Of a DNA stretch of 16,154 nucleotides, positions 1 through 8,701 are shown piece after piece (the stretch's first letter is position 1; each line of letters opens with the position of its first letter). The notes below the pieces were generated by a model. The model had not been told where the DNA came from. It made no database searches and was given only the letters and a program-made list of their open reading frames with translations. The position numbers were made by a program, and so were the translations under genes. The stretch covers positions 1 to 16,154 of the forward strand of contig JAFISE010000347.1 in NCBI GenBank assembly GCA_022560025.1, given 5' to 3'. Source of the stretch: Stagonosporopsis chrysanthemi. Taxonomy: Eukaryota; Ascomycota; Dothideomycetes; Pleosporales; Didymellaceae.

Positions 1-339
1 CAGTCTTGTGCTGAATAAGCTGTAGAACCAGAGGTAACTGAGCCTGAGTCGATAGGTGTTGTGTGGCGGAATCTATTGAGTATAACGTCGGGGTTTGGTA
101 GGTTAGTTGGTTGGTTGGTTGGTATTCATTTTACGTCAAGTTGATAGGGATTAAGTCCACTATCTCGCCTCCCGAAGGGCATATACGACGTGCTAAGCTA
201 TGGAATTACAGTGCAAACACACTACCTTAGAAAGCATTTCTTGCCTGCGCAGGTATTGCTACTATTTCAGAGCTACAGCTCCCCTTCTAGTTAGAGAGAC
301 TGAGTAGTACATGTACACTAGGGTGATATCCTTGTGTTT
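1..339. other. Left flank, no gene recognised
   Basis: No coding region is supported here. The first 180 bases keep ordinary TGG, TGA, TCA and CGA words, so they lie outside the mutated block. From about 190 to 340 these words thin out, which marks a gradual edge of the decayed repeat. A 10-bp palindrome (GTACATGTAC) lies at 307-316. The LINE on the minus strand should end in this area, but I see no clear poly-A tail or target-site duplication. Confidence 0.6.
107..122. repeat. (TTGG)4 microsatellite
   Basis: Four perfect tandem copies of TTGG, with looser GGTT-like sequence just before. On the minus strand this reads (CCAA)n and lies downstream of the LINE, so it could be a short-repeat LINE tail. 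It could equally be an unrelated simple repeat. Confidence 0.8.
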
Positions 340-479
340 CTAAGGCATCTGTAAGCCAAGTAAAAGGAGAAGAGAGTGTAGAGAATAGAGGCAGGGGGAG
401 AAGGTAAGGGGGAAGAAAGTAGACAGTGTTAAAGCTATTGTGCTAAGCCTAGTTCTGCTAGGTGCTGCTATTGCAGGGC

Positions 480-3400
480 TGCAAGAACTAGCAGGGGCAG
501 ATCTTAGTGTAGCACTGCGTAAGTGTAATAAAGGCTGCAAAGGCATCTAGATCCCCTACTAGCGTTGTAGTGTAGGCTAGACCCTTAGCCTAGCTAGACA
601 GTAGTAGAGACAGTTAAAGCAGCTATCTGCTAAAAGTCCCTAGAGTCTTATAGTAGAGCGCAAGGTATTCTAGTGTCTTGTCCTGCCTGTATAAGCAGGT
701 AGGATTTGCGTCCCTGTAGTTGTACTTTTAGTAATACTAAGCAAAGTCTCTATGCCTAGTTTAGATAGAGAGAAGCCTAGCTAAGGTAGCTCTTAGTAGA
801 TTAAGCTCTTTTAGCATGCTGGCTAGTGTGTAGTCAAGACTCTAGCCTTTATACTATCTAGAGAGTTTATTTTTCCTGTTAGCCTACTAGGCTTGTTATG
901 TCTAGCGCAGTCTCTTGCGCGCTATTATCTTAATGCCTAAGAGTGTTAGTATAGCTGCTTTGCTAGTTAGGGGTGACAGATGCTAGGCTTCTAGGTTAGC
1001 TAGCCTATCTGCTGCTTTGTTCCCTTTAATGCTAAGGTGTCTAAGGGCCTACTTAATAGAGATATTATGCGTCTCTATAGCACTGTAGTACTTAAAGAAG
1101 GCCTACTGTAAGGTAGAAGATGCGTCGCCCCTAAGGCACTATATAACTAAGGTGCTGTTAATACACAGCTAGATATAGTATGTGTTAAGCTTAGGTTGTC
1201 TTATTATGTGCTAGAGGCCTCTCTATACTCCTATTGCCTTAGTATTAAAGATATAGGAAGTTAGGCTAAGTAACTCTTAGCTGTTATACAGCTGCTGTCT
1301 GTTTTAATATACTATAAAGCTGTAAGTAACTTGTTTCTCTCTTTTTTTTATATACTGTTTAGAACTATCTAAGAAGATAGTAACATCTAATAGTAGGAGC
1401 TAGGCCTACTATTTACAGAAGGCCTTAGTAGCAGTCTTCTTATCTATACTAAGCGTTAGATCTGTACAGCAGCTAGCTAAGTAGTAAGGTGCTGTAAGTG
1501 TAGCCTTAGGGATCTCTAGTAAGAGAGATGCTATCTGTTGTACTTTAGTCTAAACTTACTAGACCTGTCTAGTCTTTACGCCTCTAGTTATTATGTGTGC
1601 TTCTGTGCACTTAGTTAGAGGGTAGTCTGTGTCTATAGTGTACAGGTACACTGTAAATCTAAGTTTAGCTTCTTCTAGTGCTACTACTGCTAGTAGCAGT
1701 CTAGTATCTTAGAAGAGTGCAGCTGTAGGAGTTGTTCTCTAGGCTGGCAGGATGCCTCTTGCTGCTATAGCTAGTGTCTTGTCTATAGCAGCTATGTGCT
1801 ACCTAACGTAGGCACTAACTACTTGTAGTTTGTTTATTTTAAGGTCTTATACTTGTTTAGTGCTGCCTCTGTACTAGTATTTAGTCCTATAGAGAAGTAA
1901 TAAGTACACACAGGTAATAGTAGCTTTGCAAAGTAAGCTAGCTAGAGGCCTGTAAGTAGTCTTAGCTAGGCTGCGTATATAGTAGGCTACCTTAGCAGCT
2001 TTTGCAGTACGTGTAGCAACATAGCGTTGAAAGGTAAGTCTGCAATCAAACTAGACTCCTAGCTACTGCAGGGCAGGCTAACTGTGCTCTCTACTTAGGA
2101 GGATTAGGTAGATTGTAAGATGCTTATCTACTACGCAGGGAGGGGCGTAGCTGCTACGTTGTCTAGTTAGGTAAATTATTTCTTGCTTTTCTAGAGCAAA
2201 GGTAACCTTGTTTGCGTCTCTTTATGCTAGGATCTGCCTTAAGTCTGCTGCTAGAAGCTTAACGTTGTTGTCTATAGAGTGTAAAGCTTAGTATAGGCAT
2301 ATATTATCAGCGTACTCAAACCTCTGTTTAGTGTCTATAGAGAGGAGCTCTGCTAGGTACAGTGTGTATAGGACAGGCAAGAGCAGCAAGCCTTAAGGTG
2401 TGCTGCAGGCAACTAGGTAGCTAGGAGTAGTTACCTAGCTAAGGCAGACTTAAACCCTGCGTTTAGTAAGGAAGGAGTCTATAAAGAGCAGGGTCTCTTA
2501 CAGCTAGCTCTGCTAGGCTATCTAGTGCAGTAGGCAATTCTTAAGAAGGGCGTTAAAGGCTCCCTGCATATCTAGAGTAACTATTATAATATACTGCCTT
2601 AGTGCCTATACTGCTTCTGTATTATAAGTAAACGCTGCTATTAGGTCTGCTGCAGAGCGCTTTAGAAAGGCACTGCTGTGCTAAGAGCTAAGGATCTTGT
2701 GTATTATAGCAGTCTAAGCTATTTGTCTAGCTACTGTCTGCTTAAGTCCTTTTCTAATACAGGAGAGGAGTGCTATAGGTTTCTAAGAGTAGAGCAATGT
2801 CTAATCTAGTTTCTCTGCCTTTAGTATTATTATTACCTCTGCAAGCTTCTATTGTGCTAGGAAGTAACTAAGCTGCAAGTATTGCTAGTAGATCCTTTGT
2901 ATAAGCTCTGCTACATAGGTCTAGCAGGCGCAGAGCAGGCATACAGTAGAGTAATTAGTGCCTAGTAAGGTGTTTAAGACTCTTATTATATTTTGCTTAG
3001 TCTCCTCTAGTAACATGTGTGTGCTCTATAGGAGCGACGCTGCAGTCTCTTCTAAGAAGTAGCTAAGGTCGTCTTCTGCTCTAAACTAGTTAAGGACTTC
3101 CTCTCTAAGAGCCTCTGCCTTCTCTAGAGGATCTAATATAGTTGCGTTGTTTACTACAAGCAGAGCGTCTTAGTTCTCTAGTATAAGCTTGTGCTAGGTA
3201 ATAATCTTAAACAGGTCTTTATTATACTTAGTGTTGTCAATTACATGTCTCTAATACTGCCTCTTTGCTTATTAGACTGTAGTCTTAAAGGTCTGTCTCT
3301 CTTTAAATAGACAGCTAGAGTATAGCTAGCGTGCTTGTTTATAGACTTAGTAGGCTGCTTTGCACTCTTCTGTCTACTATAGTGCAGCGCAGCCTTCCTT

Positions 3401-4330
3401 GCAGACGCTTCTGCCTGCTATCTATATTGCGTGCTCTATAGTCTCTGTAAGCAGCTTAATACACTTATTAAGCTGTAATGTCTCCTGTGTAGCTAGCAGG
3501 TCTAGGATGTTCTAGACTCTTATCTCTACTAGCCTAGTAAACTTAAGTAGGTTTGCTTCTAAGACTCTGTAGTAGTACTGCTTAAAGTGCTAAGTACTTA
3601 TTATAGAGACAGAGATAGAAGTTACTATTGTCTTATAGTCTAAGCCGCTGTGTATGTTAGCGTTAACAGCAGACTAGGCAAATAGAATGTTAGAGAAGGT
3701 AAGATCTAGGACGTAGCTAGCACTGTGCGTAGGCTGCCCTAGTATCCTAATATAGTCTATAGAGGTATTAAAAGCCTACCTAGCAAGCTCTATCCTTCTA
3801 TTAGCTGCAGTAATAGTAGGCTTAAATAATTTGTGTCTAGCGTTAAAGTCTCTCTTTACAAGGCACAGTAGTAAAAGTGTAAGACAAGAGACGTATTGTA
3901 TAACGTCTAGAGTGTAGAGATGCCTATAGCAGTTAAGTATAGAGATTCTGTTTACTACTACTTACAGTATGTCTAGGTAATTAAGGCTCTCTCTAGCCTA
4001 ATAGTGTAGGTATAATCCTTTACAGATATATATTATTACTCTAGGGCAGGTAGAGCCTAGCGCATTAGAGTTGTCCTAGGTACTAATAGGTGCAGCGTAC
4101 TTAAAGCCAAGATAGGTAGAGGTTCTAGATTTAGCGCATGTAAAGGGCTCCTAAACGCACACAATGTCTATGCCTTTCTAATAGGCTGTTTCTAGTAGTG
4201 TAATATGCTAGAGTAAGCATCTTCTAATATTAGCCTAGCATACACAGAGGCTAAGTTGTTAATACCTGCTAGAGGCTAGAGTGTTGTAGAGGTGTTCTAG
4301 CATAAGAATAGTAGGTTATTGCTTATACTA
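480..4330 (-). pseudogene. LINE ORF2 (endonuclease-RT-RNase H), decayed
   Basis: Landmarks on the minus strand, in order. AP-endonuclease: an NIRRC start at about 4240, then DIVCV-stop-EP at 4145-4170, where the family has VQEP. Reverse transcriptase: TP-stop-G at 2391-2400, where the family has PQG, followed by LLLLPVLYTLYLAEL, and YADN at 2303-2314 in place of the catalytic YADD. RNase H: an INST segment at 1151-1167 for the usual DNT, then SIK-stop-ALRHLSIKGNKAAD at about 1005-1050, where families read WxPGHxxIxGNxxAD. C-terminal tail: RHRDFA at 740-756 (HGDFA motif), then NPTCLYRQDKTLEYLAL at about 660-710, a mutated CxCG...H...C motif. The protein would copy element RNA at a nicked target. 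The catalytic changes seen are D to N or Q to stop, so it cannot work. Confidence 0.88.
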
Positions 4331-4549
4331 ACGTCTTCCTTCTCTAAGGTAGACAGGTTAGTGTAGATAGTTGGTTAAGGGCAAAGGCTGCTAGCTAACA
4401 GTTACTCTATATTTAGGCTTCTCTAGCCTGTAGCAGCTTACCTTAGTCTCTTTGTTCTCTGTGCTGCAGCTGTTTTAAGCCTTTATACTAAAGTGTAAAG
4501 AGCTGCTAGCTCTATAGTCTCTTGCTAGGCAGCCTTTAGTTAAGAGGTT

Positions 4550-5880
4550 GACTGTTAAAGAGTCTCTTTAACAGTTTAGTAGAGGTGCTGCTGTGCTATC
4601 TTGCCTGCACAGTAGATAGCTTTTAGCTCAGCCTTTGTAGGTTTAATAATATGCCTGTTAACCTAGCAAAGGGCTGCAGGGCAGTTAGAGTAGCTAGCTA
4701 GGTATAAGCTATAGCAGTTAGCGCAAGAGGCTTTATAAGAGCACTCTTCTCTGTACTAGCCTTAGTGTCTGTCTGTGCAGTTACTGCAGTAAACGCAGTA
4801 GGCTATCTAAGTACACTAAGCTAAGTTACAGAAGCTCTAACAGCTAAAGTTGTATTGCTAGATAGTAAGATGCTTGTTAATTTCCTTTAAGAACTAGCTA
4901 GTGCTAAAGAGCCTAAACGCCTTAACTAGCTTCTTGTAAGAGACAATCTAGGTAGTAAGGCCTTAATTGTTAGCTCTATGTTGTAAGAGTCTGCAGCTAG
5001 CTAGCTGCTTTCTTGTCTGTAAGTAGACTTCTTCTTTAACTAGTTAAGTAGTAGTAGGTATCTCTGTCTCTTCTAAGGTCTAGAAGGAGCTAGGCACTCT
5101 TTACACAGCGTAGTTAATCTAGCGCTCTAGGAGTTGAACTGCGTTACCTTCTAGAGCTCTAAGTATGTAATCCTAGTTCTCTTAGGTTATAAGCTAGTCC
5201 TAAATTGCCTTGCTAGCTAGAGTAATAGCCTATCCTGTTTTAACTAGTGCTGCAGTAGGAATATCTTAGAGCGTAATGCAGCCTATATTCCTGCATAGTG
5301 CCTGTCTTACTGTAAAGAAAGAAGGTTGCTGTAGTTGTATTGCTAGGTTAGATACTGCTATAAAAATTTAGTAGTCTTCTTTTAGCTTAGCTAGAAAGTA
5401 GTGTAGAGCCCTAGCAGGGGGCAGAGGTTAATTGCAGCCTGTCTTTAAGATTTAGGGGTCTTAAGCTACGTCTGCCTAGAAACAGTGTCTAGATTCTTAG
5501 CTCTTCTAGTTGCTGCACGCAGTGTTGCTGCTCTAGCACAAGCTTAGGAGAGAGACGCTAGGAGAGAGGGGGGCAGTTAGAGCCTAGATAACTCTTTGCT
5601 ACAGCTCTTCTACAATCTTAGCTTCTTGCAGGTTTGTGTAGCTCTTAGTATGTTAATTAACTGCTACTGCAAAGGCAGTAGTAATTGTATTCTAGAGCTT
5701 AGCAATTTTCTAAGTCTTGTTAATGTAGCGTTAAACTGCATCAAAGGTATAAGGTTTAAGAGCGCCCCTACTAGGGTTCTAGCTGCTTAGAAGGGGTGCA
5801 GAGTAAAGCAGGTCCTGCTAAGGCTGTCTTAGAGCGCGTGTATAGAGCTGCTAGGGAACTACAGGGTCTAGCAACCCTGT
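4550..5880 (-). pseudogene. LINE ORF1 (gag-like, zinc knuckle), decayed
   Basis: From about 5790 down to 4700 one minus-strand frame stays in phase for roughly 1.1 kb with no frameshift, broken only by TAG and TAA codons. Near its start (about 5700-5760) it reads KPYTFDAV, then RYINKT and KIAKL. A C-rich part at about 4870-4690 has CNLA, YCVYCSNC, EECSYKASCANCY and NCPA patterns, as expected for the CX2C knuckles of LINE gag-like proteins. This protein class binds element RNA. Several stops sit where Gln, Trp or Arg would be expected after C-to-T or G-to-A change. Start and end are uncertain; ORF2 follows downstream on the same strand. Confidence 0.8.
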
Positions 5881-6057
5881 GTAACAAGAAGAGAGTGTCT
5901 CTGCTATCTTGTTAGGCTCCTCTGCGTGTCAGCGCAGGGGCCTAGGTAGACGTTAAAGGCACGCCTAGAATCAGCACAGCAAGCTTGTTTAGATGCTGTG
6001 ATTTTTAGGGCTCTTAGAAGAGTAACCTAAAAATTAAAAGATTAGTGTTTAGTAAGG
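5881..6057. other. Junction between pogo-like element and LINE
   Basis: This stretch follows the last recognisable transposase residues and precedes the LINE gag-like frame. It should hold the transposase C-terminal end, the left terminal repeat of the pogo element, or the LINE 5' leader; I cannot assign it. It is fully mutated. A hairpin with CCTCTGCG at 5919-5926 and CGCAGGGG at 5933-5940 (one mismatch, 6-base loop) lies here. I did not find a counterpart of the 14-bp repeat seen at 7251-7281. Confidence 0.45.
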
Positions 6058-7205
6058 GGAAGAAGAGAAGGGTTTAGTAAGCTTATCCTTGTAGCTATAA
6101 AGGCTTTTTTTTATACTAGCTTAGATATAAATATAGCTACCTAGGCAGGCTAAAATAAGCTAAAAAAGTCGCCTTTTAATAATAGGGATAGACCTTAAGT
6201 CTTCTAGAGGTAGTTATCAAGCTTAAAGGTGTACGCAGAAGAGAAAGGCTTAAAGCAGACTACGTCTAACAGCTGCAGCGTCTAGGTACTGTAAGGTAGT
6301 AACACAGCTAGTATAATCTAATTCTTATTACAGTAGTTAATAAAGTCCTTTGTTAGATAGCTGCTGTAGCTATCTACTATTAAAAGTCTATAACTCTAAC
6401 GCGCCTTTGCCTTTGTATAACAATTAAATACCTGTTTAAGCTAGGCCAATCTAATATTATTGTTCGTCTAGCTAGTAAGCAAAGAAGCTACGTAAATTAG
6501 GTAGTTTTCAGCCTCTATATCAGCTACCTAATAACTCTAGATTATAGAGTTTTTTAACGCAAATATAATGCCTAGCAGTAGTGTAGTACTATCTGCGCAG
6601 ACTGCTACTAATAAGCTTACCTACTTACGTAAGCTATCTTAACAAGCCTGTTAAACCTTCTTCTTTTTATATTAACGCCTACTAAAGATATATTTTGTCC
6701 TTTCTAGCACTCTAATTATAAAGCCCTTTTTATCTATATTGTACGTGTGCGCAGGCTTAATAGAGTATTTAATAATCTTCTTGTGTAAGATGTTAAAGTA
6801 CAGCTTGTACTTATACTTAGACTTAGCGTTGTAGCAATTAGAGTCTATGCTAGTTGTCTATTTAGCTACAATATAGTTGTAGTAATAGTATAGAAAGCGT
6901 GTAACCTAGCTCTTAGAGACTCTCCCCTGCACAACAAAAGACGCAAAATTTTGTACTATAGTCCTTGTAAGTGCTATATAACGCGCAGTAAGCCTTTCTA
7001 TATACTTAAGTAAGTTAGATTCTTGTTAGTTGTTAAGCTTTTAGTTGTTGTAATACTTAACGTGTTAAGGGACCTACACACTGCAATGCGCACGCAACAA
7101 CATTGTGCGCAACACACTGTGTTTTTCTGCAATATTTGTATAGACAAGTTTATTGCTAGGGTTTAGATTATGTATCTCTGCAAGGGCAGCTTCTAACCCT
7201 AGCAT
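6058..7205 (-). pseudogene. Pogo/Fot-type DDE transposase, decayed
   Basis: A minus-strand frame can be followed from an ATG at 7205-7203 (MLGLEAALAEIHNLNPSNK) through about 380 codons without frameshift. Recognised parts: an N-terminal psq-type HTH (NIAEKHSVLRT, about 7110-7145); a CENP-B/Tc5-type HTH ending in KS-stop-VTRF at 6894-6911 (family WVTRF); a YNIDKKGF segment at 6723-6740 (family DEKGF, so the acidic E is K); NNNIRLA-stop-LKQVF (family NDIGLxWLKxxF); DSYSSY at 6357-6374 (family DGHGSH, holding a catalytic D); LLPYST, then a DVVCFKP segment, and near the end GDFFSLF. Fungal members are about 500-550 aa, so the C-terminus is lost or unrecognised. It would cut and paste its own element; the stops make it inactive. 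Confidence 0.9.
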
Positions 7206-7290
7206 AGTGTTGAGTTGTTACGCGTTCAAAAATGGTGTTATTTTGGTGTCCCGGGCGTTCGGTGACTCCGGGCGTTCGGTGCACAGACAC
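7206..7290. repeat. Unmutated transposase leader with 14-bp direct repeat
   Basis: CCGGGCGTTCGGTG occurs at 7251-7264 and again at 7268-7281, a 17-bp period. It lies just upstream (minus-strand sense) of the transposase ATG, where the terminal and subterminal repeats of a pogo element would be expected. Unlike the transposase body it keeps many YCR/YGR words. Assignment as the transposon end is inference; no inverted partner was found on the left side. Confidence 0.5.
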
Positions 7291-8389
7291 TGTAACTTAG
7301 GGCCTGGGCTGGTCATGGCCTCGGATCGGACTTGACCACACCGGCTGACCATCAACCAGGACCGCTTCCACACCCGGACTTGGGTGCGTGAGGCGCAGAA
7401 GCAGAGCAATATGTTTGTTGCACTATCTATGACACCAGATCTGCCAGGCGATCAATTCAACACGTTGCATTCGAACAGTGTGTCTTAGTTGAATTAACGA
7501 TTGGACGATAACTCTATACTATGCCTCGGCAAGATCCTAAAATGAGACGCCGTGATAACCAGCCCTGTGCAGCCTGACTACCTTATGACAAGCGCAGGTA
7601 GTCATCTTGTTGCATACTTTGTACTACCATACCACTTAATAATTACAAAGCCCGTGATTAACAAAGCGGGATATCTTGAGTAGGGTTTTATTGACTTACT
7701 TCGCGCTTCGCTTCCCCTCTCTAGCATCACTTCAACTGCATCACTGACATGAAATAATTGGCTAGACATTGTATTTACCTTGTGCATTGCCCTTTAGGTA
7801 TGTATGGGCTTGGCGTGGTTGTGTAAGCTACGACATTACGACACACATGATGAAGGTCGGAATACTTTTACTATAACTTGGACAAGATGGCAATTCAAGC
7901 GCGTGCTTGAGAGGATTTTTTGCTATGAATGCGAAGCCGCATAGAACCCGCTTAGTGGTAATAGAAGAGATCTCTGAACGCTTCTATATGTACACTGAAC
8001 ATAGATATCGTAATATATAGACATGTAGAATTATTAGGGTCAACGATGGCATGATGTCAAAACACGCAGTCACCTTTAATTCTAGTAGCTTGGACTACAA
8101 TTACCCTGTATATTTTGGTAAGTTATGAATAGTCACTGTGTGTAAAGGGTTTATATTGGATCTTACTTCGCACCCCTAGTATGGCGAAGAAGTATGTAGG
8201 CTTGGAACTATTACAGAAGTCAGTGATTACATGCCAAAGTGCACTATTTTTCAATCTAATAAACAATAGCGTTTCGAACAGACGTACTGAGTGACTAAGC
8301 TTGGATTACTCGTAATGTTTTGATATTGAATACTGCTGGGCCCATTACAGAGCTCTGTAGGTTGCAACAACTAGTTTGTAACACTATAG
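7291..8389. other. Intergenic region, no gene recognised
   Basis: About 1.1 kb of unmutated sequence. The first part (about 7290-7410) is GC-rich and gene-like in texture. One plus-strand frame reads LTINQDRFHTRTWVREAQK from about 7347 and closes soon after, but I recognise no family and no start or splice sites. It may be the worn end of a former gene. The remainder is AT-leaning, with short chance ORFs only and no tRNA or other RNA gene that I can support. Confidence 0.5.
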
Positions 8390-8520
8390 TACATTATACG
8401 TCACATCGCCGGGGCGGAGGACGGGTTTTTTTTGAAACAGCACGTGCACGAAAACGTTCGAGTGTGGTCCGCCCCGCTCGGACTCCGACCCCGAATCCGA
8501 CGCCGACGCCGATACTGTAC
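8390..8520 (+). promoter_or_regulatory. GC-rich candidate upstream activating region
   Basis: A GC-rich patch about 180-310 bp before the monooxygenase start, in an otherwise AT-leaning flank. It holds CGGGGCGGA at 8410-8418 with its exact reverse complement at 8468-8476 (9-bp inverted repeat), a GCACGTGC palindrome at 8440-8447 (E-box type), CGG-N3-CCG at 8479-8487, and five CCGA cores at exact 6-bp spacing from 8485 to 8514. Zn2Cys6 proteins typically bind CGG or CCG triplets, so this is a plausible site for the neighbouring regulator. Binding is not shown. Confidence 0.5.
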
Positions 8521-8576
8521 TGATGTTGTGACTTCATCTTGGAACGACTAAATTAACCCAAATCATCGGGGTTCTT

Positions 8577-8586
8577 AAATATAAAA
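8577..8586 (+). promoter_or_regulatory. Candidate TATA box of monooxygenase gene
   Basis: AAATATAAAA lies about 115 bp before the ATG. It is followed by a CT- and CA-rich stretch (about 8607-8650), as often seen around fungal transcription starts. The translation start context CAGCACCATGAAC has A at -3 and is close to the fungal consensus. Confidence 0.5.
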
Positions 8587-8701
8587 TTCATCCTCTAGGC
8601 TCAGCGACTAGACACTCTCACACATTCAAGAAAGTCAGAGTTTCGTTCAAGAATTTTGTCAGATCAACAGACACAAATACTCCACGCACAATACCAGCAC
8701 C

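Larger units (their letters stand above)
340..5880 (-). mobile_element. Degraded Tad-like LINE (non-LTR retrotransposon)
   Basis: Reading the minus strand from about 5880 to 340 gives the layout of a fungal LINE. A gag-like ORF1 ends in zinc-knuckle cysteines. It is followed by an ORF2 with AP-endonuclease, reverse transcriptase, RNase H and a C-terminal HGDFA/zinc motif. An endonuclease plus an RNase H is the known arrangement of the Tad1 and I clades; Tad1 is likelier in an ascomycete. Every domain is interrupted by TAG/TAA stops, so the copy is dead. Both ends are approximate, because I see no target-site duplication or clear tail. Total length near 5.5 kb suggests an almost complete element. 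Confidence 0.9.
340..7209. repeat. RIP-like mutated repeat block (left)
   Basis: This block is extremely rich in CTA, TAG, TTA and TAA. YCR words (TCA, CCA, TCG, CCG) and their complements YGR (TGA, TGG, CGA, CGG) are almost absent, while ACA, GCA, TGC and TGT are common. By hand count, 901-1260 contains two such words in 360 bases, against twelve in only 60 bases of the nearby intact gene (8821-8880). The right edge is sharp: the first regular TGA/TCA/TGG words reappear from 7210. C-to-T mutation of repeated DNA is the known signature of fungal RIP; the process itself is inferred. Confidence 0.9.

Noticed and set aside
340..546. Minus-strand 68-aa ORF, Ser/Leu-rich
   Set aside because: It lies in the decayed LINE 3' end, out of the ORF2 frame, and is biased only because its sequence is pyrimidine-rich. 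No family resemblance.
5596..5790. Plus-strand 64-aa ORF
   Set aside because: It is antisense to the in-frame LINE gag-like remnant and has no recognisable domain.
5800..6060. Left terminal inverted repeat matching CCGGGCGTTCGGTG
   Set aside because: No convincing reverse-complement match was found, even allowing for the mutation rule; CCTAAAAAT at about 6030 is too short to count.
340..7209. CRISPR array or tRNA genes in the repeat-rich flanks
   Set aside because: The repetition is word-level bias from mutation, without regular repeat-spacer units. I saw no tRNA-like arm pattern.
7602..7787. Minus-strand 61-aa ORF
   Set aside because: Short, no motif, no splice or promoter support in an AT-leaning intergenic region.
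8320..8523. Plus-strand 67-aa ORF ending in TPTPNPTPTP
   Set aside because: The Thr-Pro run is simply the CCGA hexamer array read in one frame. It ends before the likely TATA box, so it is promoter DNA, not a gene or uORF.
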